Positions 25,096 through 32,981 of a stretch of 64,000 nt of DNA are shown in pieces. The stretch lies in the NCBI RefSeq assembly GCF_026626635.1, contig NZ_JAPNKA010000001.1, positions 13,208,001 to 13,272,000 on the forward strand, written 5' to 3'. This DNA is from Archangium lansingense. Its GTDB lineage: Bacteria; Myxococcota; Myxococcia; Myxococcales; Myxococcaceae. Numbering within the stretch: position 1 is the stretch's first letter; every line of letters starts with the position of its first letter. The notes below the pieces were generated by a model that was given only the letters and a program-made list of their open reading frames with translations, had not been told where the DNA came from and did not search any database. Made by a program: the position numbers and the translations under genes.

Positions 25096-26967
25096 GTGAT
25101 TCGTACGCGTTTCCTTGCTGCTGCATTGTTCGCGCTCCCCCTCGCTGCTTGCGAGACCGACCCCTCCCAGACTCCCGAAGGCGCCCAGAAGTACGACGAG
25201 GCCTCCGACTCGCTCGGTGACGTCCAGGCCGCGCTCGCCGCGCTGCCCTCCGCCCACGTGGCCGGCGCCGATGAGAAGGGCCTCCCCTTCATGCTCACCG
25301 GCAACCTGGGCACCGCCGGCCAGGGCCTCGCCGTAAACCAGGCGCTGCCCTCCATCGCCGCCGCGTTCCGCCTGGAGGCCGCCGACCTCATCGTCAAGCG
25401 CTCGCGCGTGGACGAGCAGGGCACCACCCACATCCGCTACGGCCAGACGAAGAACGGCCTGCCGGTGGTGAACGAGGAGCTCGTCTTCCACGTGGACTCC
25501 AACGGCATCATCACCGCCGTCAACGGCACCGCGCGCGACGGTGAGATCGTCTCCTCCAAGGCGACCATCTCCCCCGAGGCCGCCGTGATCTCCGCCCTCG
25601 ACGCCACCACGGGCCGCCACCTCGCCTCCGAGGGCTCGCGCCTGGTGTACGTGCGCTCCAACCAGGACGGGAAGCTGAAGCTGGCCTACGAGGTGACGGT
25701 GACGGGCGAGGGCGCCGACCTGCCCATCCGCGACCTCGTCTACGTGAGCGCGAAGGACGGCTCGCTGGTGCAGCGCAATTCGAAGGTCCACAGCGCGCTC
25801 AACCGCAAGGTGTACTCGGCCAACAACGGCTCCTCCACGCCGGGCACGCTCAAGCGCAGCGAGGGCGGCGCCGCCACGGGTGACGCGCACGTCGACGGCA
25901 ACTACGACAAGCTGGGCGGCACGTACGACTGCTACAAGAACAACTTCAACCGCGACTCGTTCGACAACGCGGGCGCCGCGCTCATCAGCACGGTGCACTA
26001 CAGCAGCAACTACGTGAACGCCTACTGGGACGGCACCCAGATGGTGTACGGCGATGGCGACGGCGTGAACTCGGGCATGCTCGGCCTGTCCGCGGACGTG
26101 ACCACGCACGAGCTCACCCACGCGGTGACCGAGTACGAGTCCAACCTCACCTACTCGGGTGAGTCCGGCGGCCTCAACGAGGCGATGAGCGACATCTTCG
26201 GCGCCTACTGCGAGAGCTACGCCTCGGGCACCTGGGCCACCACCAACGCGGTGTTCATGGTCGGCGACGACATCTGGACGCCTGCCACCGCGAACGACGC
26301 GCTCCGCTACATGTACGACCCGGCCAAGGATGGCGCCTCGCTCGACTACTGGACGAGCAGCAGCGGCAGCGTGGACGTGCACTACAGCTCGGGCATTGCC
26401 AACCTGGCCTTCACGCTGCTCTCCAAGGGTGGCCTGCACCCGCGCAGCAAGAGCACCATCAACGTGACGGGCATCGGCGTGCAGAAGGCGGGCGCCGTCT
26501 TCTACAAGGCCAACGCGGACTACATGACGGCCTCCACCACCTTCGCCCAGGCGAAGGCGTACACGGTGCAGGCGGCCACGGCGCTGGGCTACACCACGGC
26601 GGAGATCGCGTCCGTGACGGCGGCCTGGGAAGCGGTGGGCGTGGGCCTGCCGATCGTCTCCTCCCCGCTGACCAACGGTGTGTCCAAGACGGGCCTGTCG
26701 GGCAGCACGAGCTCGCAGACGTACTACTACCTGGACGTCCCGGCCAGCAAGGCGTCCACGTTCGCCATCAGCGGCGGCTCGGGTGACGCGGACCTGTACG
26801 TGAAGGCCGGCACCGAGCCCACCACCTCGTCGTACGACTGCCGTCCGTACAAGAGCGGCAACGCCGAGTCGTGCAGCATCGCCGCGAAGACGGCGGCCAC
26901 CCGCATCTTCGTGATGCTGCGCGCCTACAGCACCTACTCCGGCGTCACGCTCAAGGGCTCCTACTGA
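25096..26967 (+). CDS. Secreted M4 (thermolysin) family metalloprotease with PPC domain
   Basis: The 623-residue precursor has a lipoprotein-like signal (LFALPLAAC), an FTP/PepSY propeptide (about 40-230), and an M4 catalytic domain with zinc motif HELTH (338-342), third ligand Glu362 in GGLNEAMSDIFG exactly 20 residues later, and catalytic His429 in VDVHYSSGIAN. A C-terminal PPC domain (about 533-615, TYYYLDVPAS to SGDADLYVK) follows. It is an extracellular endopeptidase typical of predatory myxobacteria. The GTG start follows AGGAAGG. A strong terminator follows the gene. Whether the Cys19 is lipidated or the propeptide is cleaved off with it is undecided. Confidence 0.95.
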   Translation: MIRTRFLAAALFALPLAACETDPSQTPEGAQKYDEASDSLGDVQAALAALPSAHVAGADEKGLPFMLTGNLGTAGQGLAVNQALPSIAAAFRLEAADLIVKRSRVDEQGTTHIRYGQTKNGLPVVNEELVFHVDSNGIITAVNGTARDGEIVSSKATISPEAAVISALDATTGRHLASEGSRLVYVRSNQDGKLKLAYEVTVTGEGADLPIRDLVYVSAKDGSLVQRNSKVHSALNRKVYSANNGSSTPGTLKRSEGGAATGDAHVDGNYDKLGGTYDCYKNNFNRDSFDNAGAALISTVHYSSNYVNAYWDGTQMVYGDGDGVNSGMLGLSADVTTHELTHAVTEYESNLTYSGESGGLNEAMSDIFGAYCESYASGTWATTNAVFMVGDDIWTPATANDALRYMYDPAKDGASLDYWTSSSGSVDVHYSSGIANLAFTLLSKGGLHPRSKSTINVTGIGVQKAGAVFYKANADYMTASTTFAQAKAYTVQAATALGYTTAEIASVTAAWEAVGVGLPIVSSPLTNGVSKTGLSGSTSSQTYYYLDVPASKASTFAISGGSGDADLYVKAGTEPTTSSYDCRPYKSGNAESCSIAAKTAATRIFVMLRAYSTYSGVTLKGSY

Positions 26968-27003
26968 GCACCCTGACGCAGAGCCCGCTGTGAGCTGAAC
27001 GGA

Positions 27004-27038
27004 CCCCTGGGAGGCAACGCCTCCCGGGGGTTTCGTTT
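27004..27038 (+). terminator. Rho-independent terminator after the M4 protease gene
   Basis: A 12-bp GC-rich stem (CCCCTGGGAGGC with GCCTCCCGGGGG, one G-T pair) closes an AAC loop and is followed by TTTCGTTTT. It lies 37 bp after the stop codon. Confidence 0.9.
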
Positions 27039-27043
27039 TCCCG

Positions 27044-28438
27044 TCAGTAACAGATACCGGTCGGGATGTACCGGCACATGCCGTCCATCGCGCAGACGTC
27101 CGTGGTGCACGCCTTCCCATCGTTGCACTTGCTGCGGTCGAAACCGTCGTTGGGACAGGTGATGCTGTTGCCCGTGCACGTCTCCGCCACGTCGCACTCT
27201 CCCTTCGCCGCGCGGCAGACGTAACCCGCGGGTTGAAACTTGTTCACCGGGCACGCCGAGCTCACGCCGTCACACGTCTCGGCCGCGTCGCAGGCGCCCG
27301 CCGAGGCATTGCACACCGTCCCCGCCGCCACCTTGCGGTCCGCCGGACACGCGAGACCCTGGCCATCGCACCGCTCCTCGACATCGCACGTGCCCCGCGA
27401 GGGCCGGCAGACGACGTCGTTGCCGACGCGCTTGTCCGACGGACAGACGCCGTAGGTGCACACCTCCTCCTGGTCGCACACGCCCGCCGCCGCACGGCAC
27501 GTCTTGTTCTGACAGTCCGGGTCCGCGCAGTCCACGAGCCCATCGCAGTCGTCGTCCCTGCCATCCCCACACACCCGCTCGGTGCTCCCTCCCGGGCAGT
27601 TGCACGTGGAGCCCCCGCACACCTTGCCCGTGGTGCCACAGGAGCGCGTGTTGCAATCCGGGTCCGCGCAGTCCACGAGCCCGTCGCAGTCATCGTCCTT
27701 GCCGTCGCCACACGTCAGCTCGACGGAGCCTCCCGGGCACACGCAGCTCGCGCCTCCACAGACCTTCCCATTGGCGCCGCAGGACTTCGCGTTGCAGTCC
27801 GGGTCCGCGCAATCCGAGAGCCCATCGCAATCATTGTCCTGCCCGTCGGTGCACCGGCTCTCAGCCTGCTCCGTCTTCGCGCACACGCAGGTCCCCGTCC
27901 CCGTGTCACACCGGGGCGTCGAGCCTCCGCACTGTCCATCCTCCACGCAACCCACGCACGTGCGCCGCGACGCATCGCACACGCCGGAGCAACTCTCACA
28001 GGCCTGTCCGCCCTTGCCGCAGGACGCGTCGGCCGTGCCCGGCATGCACGTGTTCCCCTGACAGCAGCCCTCCGCGCACGAGCCCGAATCACAGACGCAC
28101 TGGCCGCTCACGCAGCGCTGTCCCCGCTCGCACGTCTCGCAACGGCCCCACGTCCCATCCGCCCCGCAGGTCTGCACTCCCGCGCACCCCTCCTCGCAGG
28201 AGCGCTTTGCCCCCACCGTGCACACTTCCCCAGCCTCCGGTGCCTCGGAGCACACGCCCTCGACGCACACCTCACCGCTGGGACACTCCCAACCTTCCTC
28301 GGGTGCGCATCGCATCCCGCTGGCCCGCTCGACCGGCCCACAGCCCATGGCCATGCACACCAGCCACACGCATCCCCACCACCACAGCCCCGGGCGCGAA
28401 CCCAGACTGCCCACAACTTCTCCCACTCCTCGACCCAT
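27044..28438 (-). CDS. Cys-rich lipoprotein with calcium-binding-like and disintegrin-like repeats
   Basis: The 464-residue secreted protein probably has a lipoprotein signal (VWLVCMAMGC). The N-terminal half has EGF-like Cys clusters. The middle has three copies of a motif DGxDxDCDGLxDCADPDC, rich in Asp like thrombospondin type 3 calcium loops. The C-terminal part has repeats of CDxxExCxG with CPxD and GxxCR, which resemble disintegrin-like Cys-rich modules. Such proteins sit on the cell surface and may stabilise by calcium and disulfides. The first Met is far from the hydrophobic core, so a later start is possible. It converges on the protease gene. Function unknown. Confidence 0.82.
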   Translation of the reverse strand: MGRGVGEVVGSLGSRPGLWWWGCVWLVCMAMGCGPVERASGMRCAPEEGWECPSGEVCVEGVCSEAPEAGEVCTVGAKRSCEEGCAGVQTCGADGTWGRCETCERGQRCVSGQCVCDSGSCAEGCCQGNTCMPGTADASCGKGGQACESCSGVCDASRRTCVGCVEDGQCGGSTPRCDTGTGTCVCAKTEQAESRCTDGQDNDCDGLSDCADPDCNAKSCGANGKVCGGASCVCPGGSVELTCGDGKDDDCDGLVDCADPDCNTRSCGTTGKVCGGSTCNCPGGSTERVCGDGRDDDCDGLVDCADPDCQNKTCRAAAGVCDQEEVCTYGVCPSDKRVGNDVVCRPSRGTCDVEERCDGQGLACPADRKVAAGTVCNASAGACDAAETCDGVSSACPVNKFQPAGYVCRAAKGECDVAETCTGNSITCPNDGFDRSKCNDGKACTTDVCAMDGMCRYIPTGICY

Positions 28439-28595
28439 GACGATGACTCCCCCAACACTGGCACCTGGCCAGAGAACGGTTCGGGGAGCCGCTCAAAGCA
28501 ACCGGCCTGCCATCGTCATCCACCGAGTGCGAACATGCTCCTCCTGCATCCCCCAGGCGAGACCGTCGTCCCGCTGGAGCGACCGCTCGCGAAGG

Positions 28596-29177
28596 TCACC
28601 GGCTCGCTGAAGCCCGCTGCATCCAGAGCTGGCCCAACTCGAGTGGCACCGCGTCGAAGGGCTCGGCACGCACCGACTCCTCGCCCACGTGTGTCGCGGT
28701 GAGCACCCAGCCCGACGACTCGCGCCGGTAGACCTCCAGGGTGCATGCGAGCGGGTCGATGAGCCACGCGTGCGCCACACCCTCGCGACGGTAGATGGGC
28801 AGCTTGCGCTTGCGGTCGATGGTGACCGTCGAGGGCGAGAGCACCTCGCACACCCAGTCCGGAGCGAGCGTCGTGAAGGGCTCTTCCGGGGCGGGGAGCT
28901 TCGGCATGCGCTCGCGGCGCCACCCAGCGAGGTCCGGCACGAGGATGTCCCGGCCGAGGTGCAGCTCCGGCTCATCGAAAATCCACCACCCACCCGGACC
29001 TCCCTCCCCAAGGGCGAAGCGAGGGATCAGCCTCGCCCCCAACATGGAGGCGACATAAGAGTGCCCCATGGCCGGGCTCGGCGAGGCCACCAGCTCGTCC
29101 TCCAGAATCTCTCCCACCCACCCGACCGGCAGGGCCTCGATGTCCTCGTAGGTCGCCGGCTTCTTCCCATGTCCCAT
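28596..29177 (-). CDS. Uma2 family (DUF820) endonuclease-fold protein
   Basis: The 193-residue protein matches the Uma2/DUF820 restriction-endonuclease-like fold: ELVASPSPAMGHSYVASML, then DEPELHLGRDILVPDLAGW, and DWVCEVLSPSTVTIDRKRKLPIYRREGVAHAWLIDP. The PD, EvlSP and K residues of the fold are present. The family is widespread; most members have no known target. The second ATG was chosen because AGGAGG lies seven bases before it. Standalone gene, 157 bp from the Cys-rich gene on the same strand. Confidence 0.88.
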   Translation of the reverse strand: MGHGKKPATYEDIEALPVGWVGEILEDELVASPSPAMGHSYVASMLGARLIPRFALGEGGPGGWWIFDEPELHLGRDILVPDLAGWRRERMPKLPAPEEPFTTLAPDWVCEVLSPSTVTIDRKRKLPIYRREGVAHAWLIDPLACTLEVYRRESSGWVLTATHVGEESVRAEPFDAVPLELGQLWMQRASASR

Positions 29178-29350
29178 CGCCATGCCTCCTGGTTGTCCGG
29201 CGGAGCTCGGACTCCGCCGTTACCTCTCCAGTCTATCCACCCGCCTGACATCTCAGGTAGGGTGGGGTTTCCTGGCGTGACAGGCAACGTTCCAGGGCAT
29301 CCGACCGCCGGGGTACCCTGCCCCGCGCCGCCTGCATGGGAGACATGGGA

Positions 29351-30121
29351 ATGAGCGACACACCGGAATGGGACGGAGGCAAGCTGGGGCCGTACTTCGT
29401 CGGCAAGCGTCACCGGGGCACTGGCATGGGGCTCGGGCGTCTCTACCAGGCCCACAACTCCGAGACGGGTGCCCCCGCCGTGGTGCTCATGCCCGGGCAT
29501 CCCGGCGACTGGCGTCCGCTCGGCGGCTGGACCGTGCGCGCCACGAGCGAGGCCGTCCCTCCGTTCCTCGCGCTGGAGGTGGAACACGCGCCTCGGGAAG
29601 ATCCGCGGGCCCTCCAGGAGCTGACCATGCTCCTCCAGCGGCTCGGCACCGCGATGGCGCGCCTCGAGGACCGGCCGGACTCCTATGCCCATCTCACCGG
29701 CCAACCCCGATTGCCGGAACCGAAGCACCCGGCACCTCGTCGCCGCGGATTGCTCACGGGGGCCGCGTCCTTCGCGATGGCCGCGGTTGCGGCCGCCGGA
29801 GTGCTCCTCTGGCCCCAGCCACCCGAGCCCACCGAAACGAAGCAATCTCACGCCCTCGCCGAAGCGGCCATCAAGGAGTCCTTCATCTTCGTCGACATGG
29901 AGGACGGCAACCTGCCCGTCATCGGCTACCCCATGCCGGATGGACCCATCAAGGGGCAGCGGAAGCCTCCGTGCGAGCTGCCCTCAGTGGAGCTCCGTAG
30001 CGGATGCTGGGTGCAGCTCGCGCACAAGCCGCCCTGCCCCAGGAGCACGGCCGAGCACGAGGGCAAGTGCTACATGCCCGTGAGCGAGAAGAAGCCAGAG
30101 CCTCGCGCGCTCCTGCCCTGA
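29351..30121 (+). CDS. Kinase-remnant transmembrane protein of a toxin cassette
   Basis: The 256-residue protein begins with a segment resembling the glycine loop of a Ser/Thr kinase (FVGKRHRGTGMGLGRLYQAH) but lacks the catalytic HRD and DFG motifs. One membrane segment (about 140-160) separates it from an exterior part with FVDMEDGNLPVIGYPMPDG and two Cys-containing motifs (KPPCELP, GCWVQLAHKPPC). That tail is typical of myxobacterial receptor kinases. It is therefore a kinase that lost its catalytic core, or a partner using only the sensory tail. GGGAGA lies seven bases before the ATG. It precedes the toxin gene on the same strand with 91 bp between. Confidence 0.6.
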   Translation: MSDTPEWDGGKLGPYFVGKRHRGTGMGLGRLYQAHNSETGAPAVVLMPGHPGDWRPLGGWTVRATSEAVPPFLALEVEHAPREDPRALQELTMLLQRLGTAMARLEDRPDSYAHLTGQPRLPEPKHPAPRRRGLLTGAASFAMAAVAAAGVLLWPQPPEPTETKQSHALAEAAIKESFIFVDMEDGNLPVIGYPMPDGPIKGQRKPPCELPSVELRSGCWVQLAHKPPCPRSTAEHEGKCYMPVSEKKPEPRALLP

Positions 30122-30212
30122 GCAGACTCCAGCACTGGAAGAGATGAAGCAGCACCTTCGCTGATTTGTCGGAGGCGCCCGACAGAATGGGAGTCACCCA
30201 TCGGAGGCGCTG

Positions 30213-31595
30213 ATGACGTCCATGCTGCTGGTGCTACTGCTCCTCGCCTCAACTCCTGAGCCCGAGTTACCGGAGCAGTTGCACCGACGCCGGGCCGCCC
30301 GTGTGGAGGTGAGGGCGGCGGGCCCGGACAGCGCGGAAAGAGAGTTGCGGCAGAGAGCCCTTGCGACCCAATTGGCGTTTCGCAGTGCCATTCGCGAAGT
30401 GTCAGGCTCCACCCGCCGCATCTCCGGTGAGCTCGCCCAACTCAAGGCCAGTGACCGGGGCCTCGCCAGCGCAAACGGTGTCTTCCTCCGCTACGCCGAC
30501 TACGGCACCGCGCAACTGCGGTGGATTGACGCCCGGCTCGCCGCCGCCACCCGGCTGGCCAACGCCGCTTCGGAGGTGGAGGACCCGGACATGCAACTCG
30601 GCCTGCTGCGCCTCGCCGGCCCACGGCTGGAAGCCGCCATGATGGGCTCGCTCCTGCTCGCCGTCTGGCTCGACTTCCTCAACCTCGCCGACGTCGCGCT
30701 CAGACAACACCTCTACTCCGTGGAGACGCTCTTCGCGGACATGCGGCGCTGGCAGGAGATGCTCGCGCCGGCGATGAGGGCGCTCTCCTCCCAGGAGCAC
30801 GGACAGATGGAGGCCGCGGCGCAAGACGTGCCCCCGCTGGTGGGCCACCTCACGGACGAATTCGCGGCCACCGTGGAGAGAATGCGCGTGGGGGCGGAAA
30901 ACCTCCAGAAGGTGATGGTGCTCAAGGATGCCATCGAGACCGTCACCCTGCTCTCGGCGATGAGGTTCTCGCTGCCCTCGGTGCCACCATCCGCTCCCGC
31001 CCTGGTCGGTATTGGACTCTCGGTAGGCGGCGACGGCGTGATGATGGGCACGCGCATTGTCGTGTCCGCCGAGTGGGTGGAGAGGATGCGCCAGTTGGTA
31101 CGCGCGGGCGTCCTCTCCCCGCCCATCGTCAGCGCCGCCGTGCGGATTCAGGCGGGCCAGGTGATGCTGGCGCAGGCGCACGGCGAGCTGCCTCGGGGCG
31201 TACGTGCGGCGCTGGGCGATGGGCCCGAGGTGGGGGCCATGCACGAGACGGGCAAAGCAGGAGCTGGCATGGCCGAGCCACCGCGACACCATGTCATGCC
31301 GAAAGAGTTCCGCGAATGGTTCGAGAAACGTGGCTTCACCGGCGAGATGGACATTGACGAGTTCTGCGTCGAGTTGGAGCAGGCGCACCACGAGGCCATT
31401 CACGGCGGTGGCGACTGGAAGCTGGGGCGCACATGGCCGGGTGAATGGAACCGGATGCTCATGGAGGCGCTGTACGAGGCGGAGGCCGAAGTTGGCCGTA
31501 TGTTGACGCGTAACGAGGTCTTGGAGATCGTCACGGAGCGGATGAAGCGGTACTACATTCCGATGAATTTCATCCCCTGGAGAGGAGGGCCATGA
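30213..31595 (+). CDS. DUF2380/TIGR02269-type secreted polymorphic toxin candidate
   Basis: The 460-residue protein has a short hydrophobic N-terminus (signal-like, no lipobox Cys), then a long helical region. A C-terminal domain begins at PRHHVMPKEFREWF, with a further EQAHHEAIHGGGDWK and W-rich EWNRMLMEAL. The HH...H..IH...W layout is that of the His-rich nuclease-like toxin tips seen in myxobacterial polymorphic toxins such as the DUF2380/TIGR02269 family. A GGAGG precedes the ATG. The stop codon overlaps the next start (ATGA), the usual coupling of toxin and immunity gene. Nuclease activity is inferred, not proven. Confidence 0.72.
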   Translation: MTSMLLVLLLLASTPEPELPEQLHRRRAARVEVRAAGPDSAERELRQRALATQLAFRSAIREVSGSTRRISGELAQLKASDRGLASANGVFLRYADYGTAQLRWIDARLAAATRLANAASEVEDPDMQLGLLRLAGPRLEAAMMGSLLLAVWLDFLNLADVALRQHLYSVETLFADMRRWQEMLAPAMRALSSQEHGQMEAAAQDVPPLVGHLTDEFAATVERMRVGAENLQKVMVLKDAIETVTLLSAMRFSLPSVPPSAPALVGIGLSVGGDGVMMGTRIVVSAEWVERMRQLVRAGVLSPPIVSAAVRIQAGQVMLAQAHGELPRGVRAALGDGPEVGAMHETGKAGAGMAEPPRHHVMPKEFREWFEKRGFTGEMDIDEFCVELEQAHHEAIHGGGDWKLGRTWPGEWNRMLMEALYEAEAEVGRMLTRNEVLEIVTERMKRYYIPMNFIPWRGGP

Positions 31596-32062
31596 GCGAC
31601 GGACATCCCTGGCAGGGCAACTGGGTGGCTCGCTTGTATGAGCGGGTCCGCGAGCGCGGCTACGATTCGCTCACCGCCTTCGCCGAGGCGCGCCCTACCG
31701 CTTCGCTGGTGGACCTGGCCGAAGAGATTGGCACGAACGACATTGCCGGAGTGCAGGTGTTCCAAGGACTGGTGGCTGAAGCGGAACGGAGCCATCAGGT
31801 CACACGTCTCGTGCGCGGGCAGTTCGTACGCGAACTGTACGAATCTCTCCCCGACGGCTGGCCGGCCGTGCTGGACGACACCAACCGCTTCAAGATTGCC
31901 AAGGCACTCGGTTCGTGGACTGCCTTCACTCCAGAAACGCATAAAGAGCGTGTCAAGCAGGTCAGGGCAGCACTCCGCGCCACGCCACCGCCCCCCGGCT
32001 GGCGCCCACTCGGCCCCGACGACGAACTCCTGCGCATGCTCCTGCCCGACGAGGAAGTCTGA
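31592..32062 (+). CDS. Probable immunity protein for the upstream toxin
   Basis: The 156-residue soluble, acidic protein overlaps the toxin stop codon by four bases. It contains no enzymatic motif. Segments such as EEIGTNDIAGVQVFQGLVAE and RPLGPDDELLRMLLP suggest a compact helical fold. The function is deduced only from position behind a secreted toxin candidate and from size. Confidence 0.65.
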   Translation: MSDGHPWQGNWVARLYERVRERGYDSLTAFAEARPTASLVDLAEEIGTNDIAGVQVFQGLVAEAERSHQVTRLVRGQFVRELYESLPDGWPAVLDDTNRFKIAKALGSWTAFTPETHKERVKQVRAALRATPPPPGWRPLGPDDELLRMLLPDEEV

Positions 32063-32085
32063 GCCTCCCCTGCTCCTCCATCGAC

Positions 32086-32150
32086 ATGGAGGACGACGCC
32101 CCGTCTATCATCGGCTACGACCTACCACACGGTCTGCCTCCGGTGGTCAG
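32086..32150 (+). pseudogene. Fragment of the kinase-tail sequence behind the immunity gene
   Basis: Translated, the fragment reads IDMEDDAPSIIGYDLPHGLPP, related to VDMEDGNLPVIGYPMPDG in the gene at 29351-30121. It has no upstream or downstream coding context and stops being recognisable where the convergent gene begins. It looks like the leftover of a second copy of the same module. Confidence 0.5.
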
Positions 32151-32192
32151 TAGCCGTCCGGCAACCGAGCGCATGTCTGGGGTCCGCCGCTT

Positions 32193-32795
32193 CTATTCTC
32201 CCGACCCTTTCTGCTCCCTCCTCTTCCGTCTTGCATGGAGCCTCTCGACAATCGAGAAGGGGAACATGGCTCGGTGATTGATGTTCCGGTAGTACACCGC
32301 CAGATAGTGCTCCCCACCAATCTGAATGATGGTCTGAGTTGGTGGCTCAGCCTGATTGTTGAACCATGCGTTCGCCTCGTCACGAGTATTGAACGCAGCC
32401 ACCGCCGGAGGGAGGCCGTCTTTCGTCATCTCCTCGATGTGGTATTCAAGCTCGGGGTCCGGGACGAGCGAGCGACGGCTACGGTCACGAGAAGACAGGA
32501 CGACGTGGTACTCGTCAGCAATCAACACAAGCGCCAGATCAGGTGGCGCAGGTTGTGCAGCGAGCCAGGCTTCCGCCTCGCCCCGCGTGCTGAAGGAGGC
32601 GATCACTCCCTCGGGGGCAGTGGACTTGACCTCCTTACGATAACTCTCGAACTCATACGACTGGCCATTTCTCCAGATGAACCAGAGCGCATCGATGGCG
32701 AGGTGCAATAACTCCTTTTCCTCCGGAGACCGTGCCTGTTCACGATTCTTCCCGAGGAGTTCCTGCGCTTCGATAATCTGGTTGAAAATCGTCAC
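32193..32795 (-). CDS. Modular family X protein (one head, two tails), immunity-like
   Basis: The 200-residue soluble protein has a helical head (about 23-54, SPEEKELLHLAIDALWFIWR, ending EFESYRK). Two homologous tails follow (about 63-113 and 131-182), each reading (A)SF/AF-x-TR-x-EA-x-AW, then an IGGEHY or IADEYH strand and an xxRR/HRxxxP end. It is clearly related to the 262-residue protein at 58614-59402, which has two heads and two tails. GTG start, weak ribosome site. It converges on the toxin/immunity cassette. Presence at two toxin loci suggests a defence or immunity role; that is inference. Confidence 0.7.
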   Translation of the reverse strand: MTIFNQIIEAQELLGKNREQARSPEEKELLHLAIDALWFIWRNGQSYEFESYRKEVKSTAPEGVIASFSTRGEAEAWLAAQPAPPDLALVLIADEYHVVLSSRDRSRRSLVPDPELEYHIEEMTKDGLPPAVAAFNTRDEANAWFNNQAEPPTQTIIQIGGEHYLAVYYRNINHRAMFPFSIVERLHARRKRREQKGSGE

Positions 32796-32981
32796 AGTGC
32801 CACCACCGCAATGTAGGGCTCGCAGACAACTTCCGATGAAGCCAGAGCTGCCGCCGGAATCAATGCGGTGATGAGGGCATCACAAGTGACGTATAAACGC
32901 GACAGCCCATGGTCATCCCCGGCAAATCCTCACATTTATGACACAGTAGTACTAGCCGAACGAGGGCCCGGCCTCCGCCCG

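Noticed and set aside
24976..27120. A 714-codon open frame antisense to the M4 protease
   Set aside because: It mirrors the third-position bias of the protease gene; composition is Val/Arg/Gly-rich with no motif and it has no ribosome site.
30122..30212. Possible sigma54 promoter before the toxin gene
   Set aside because: No TGGCAC-N5-TTGC pattern is present; nothing beyond the ribosome site can be supported.
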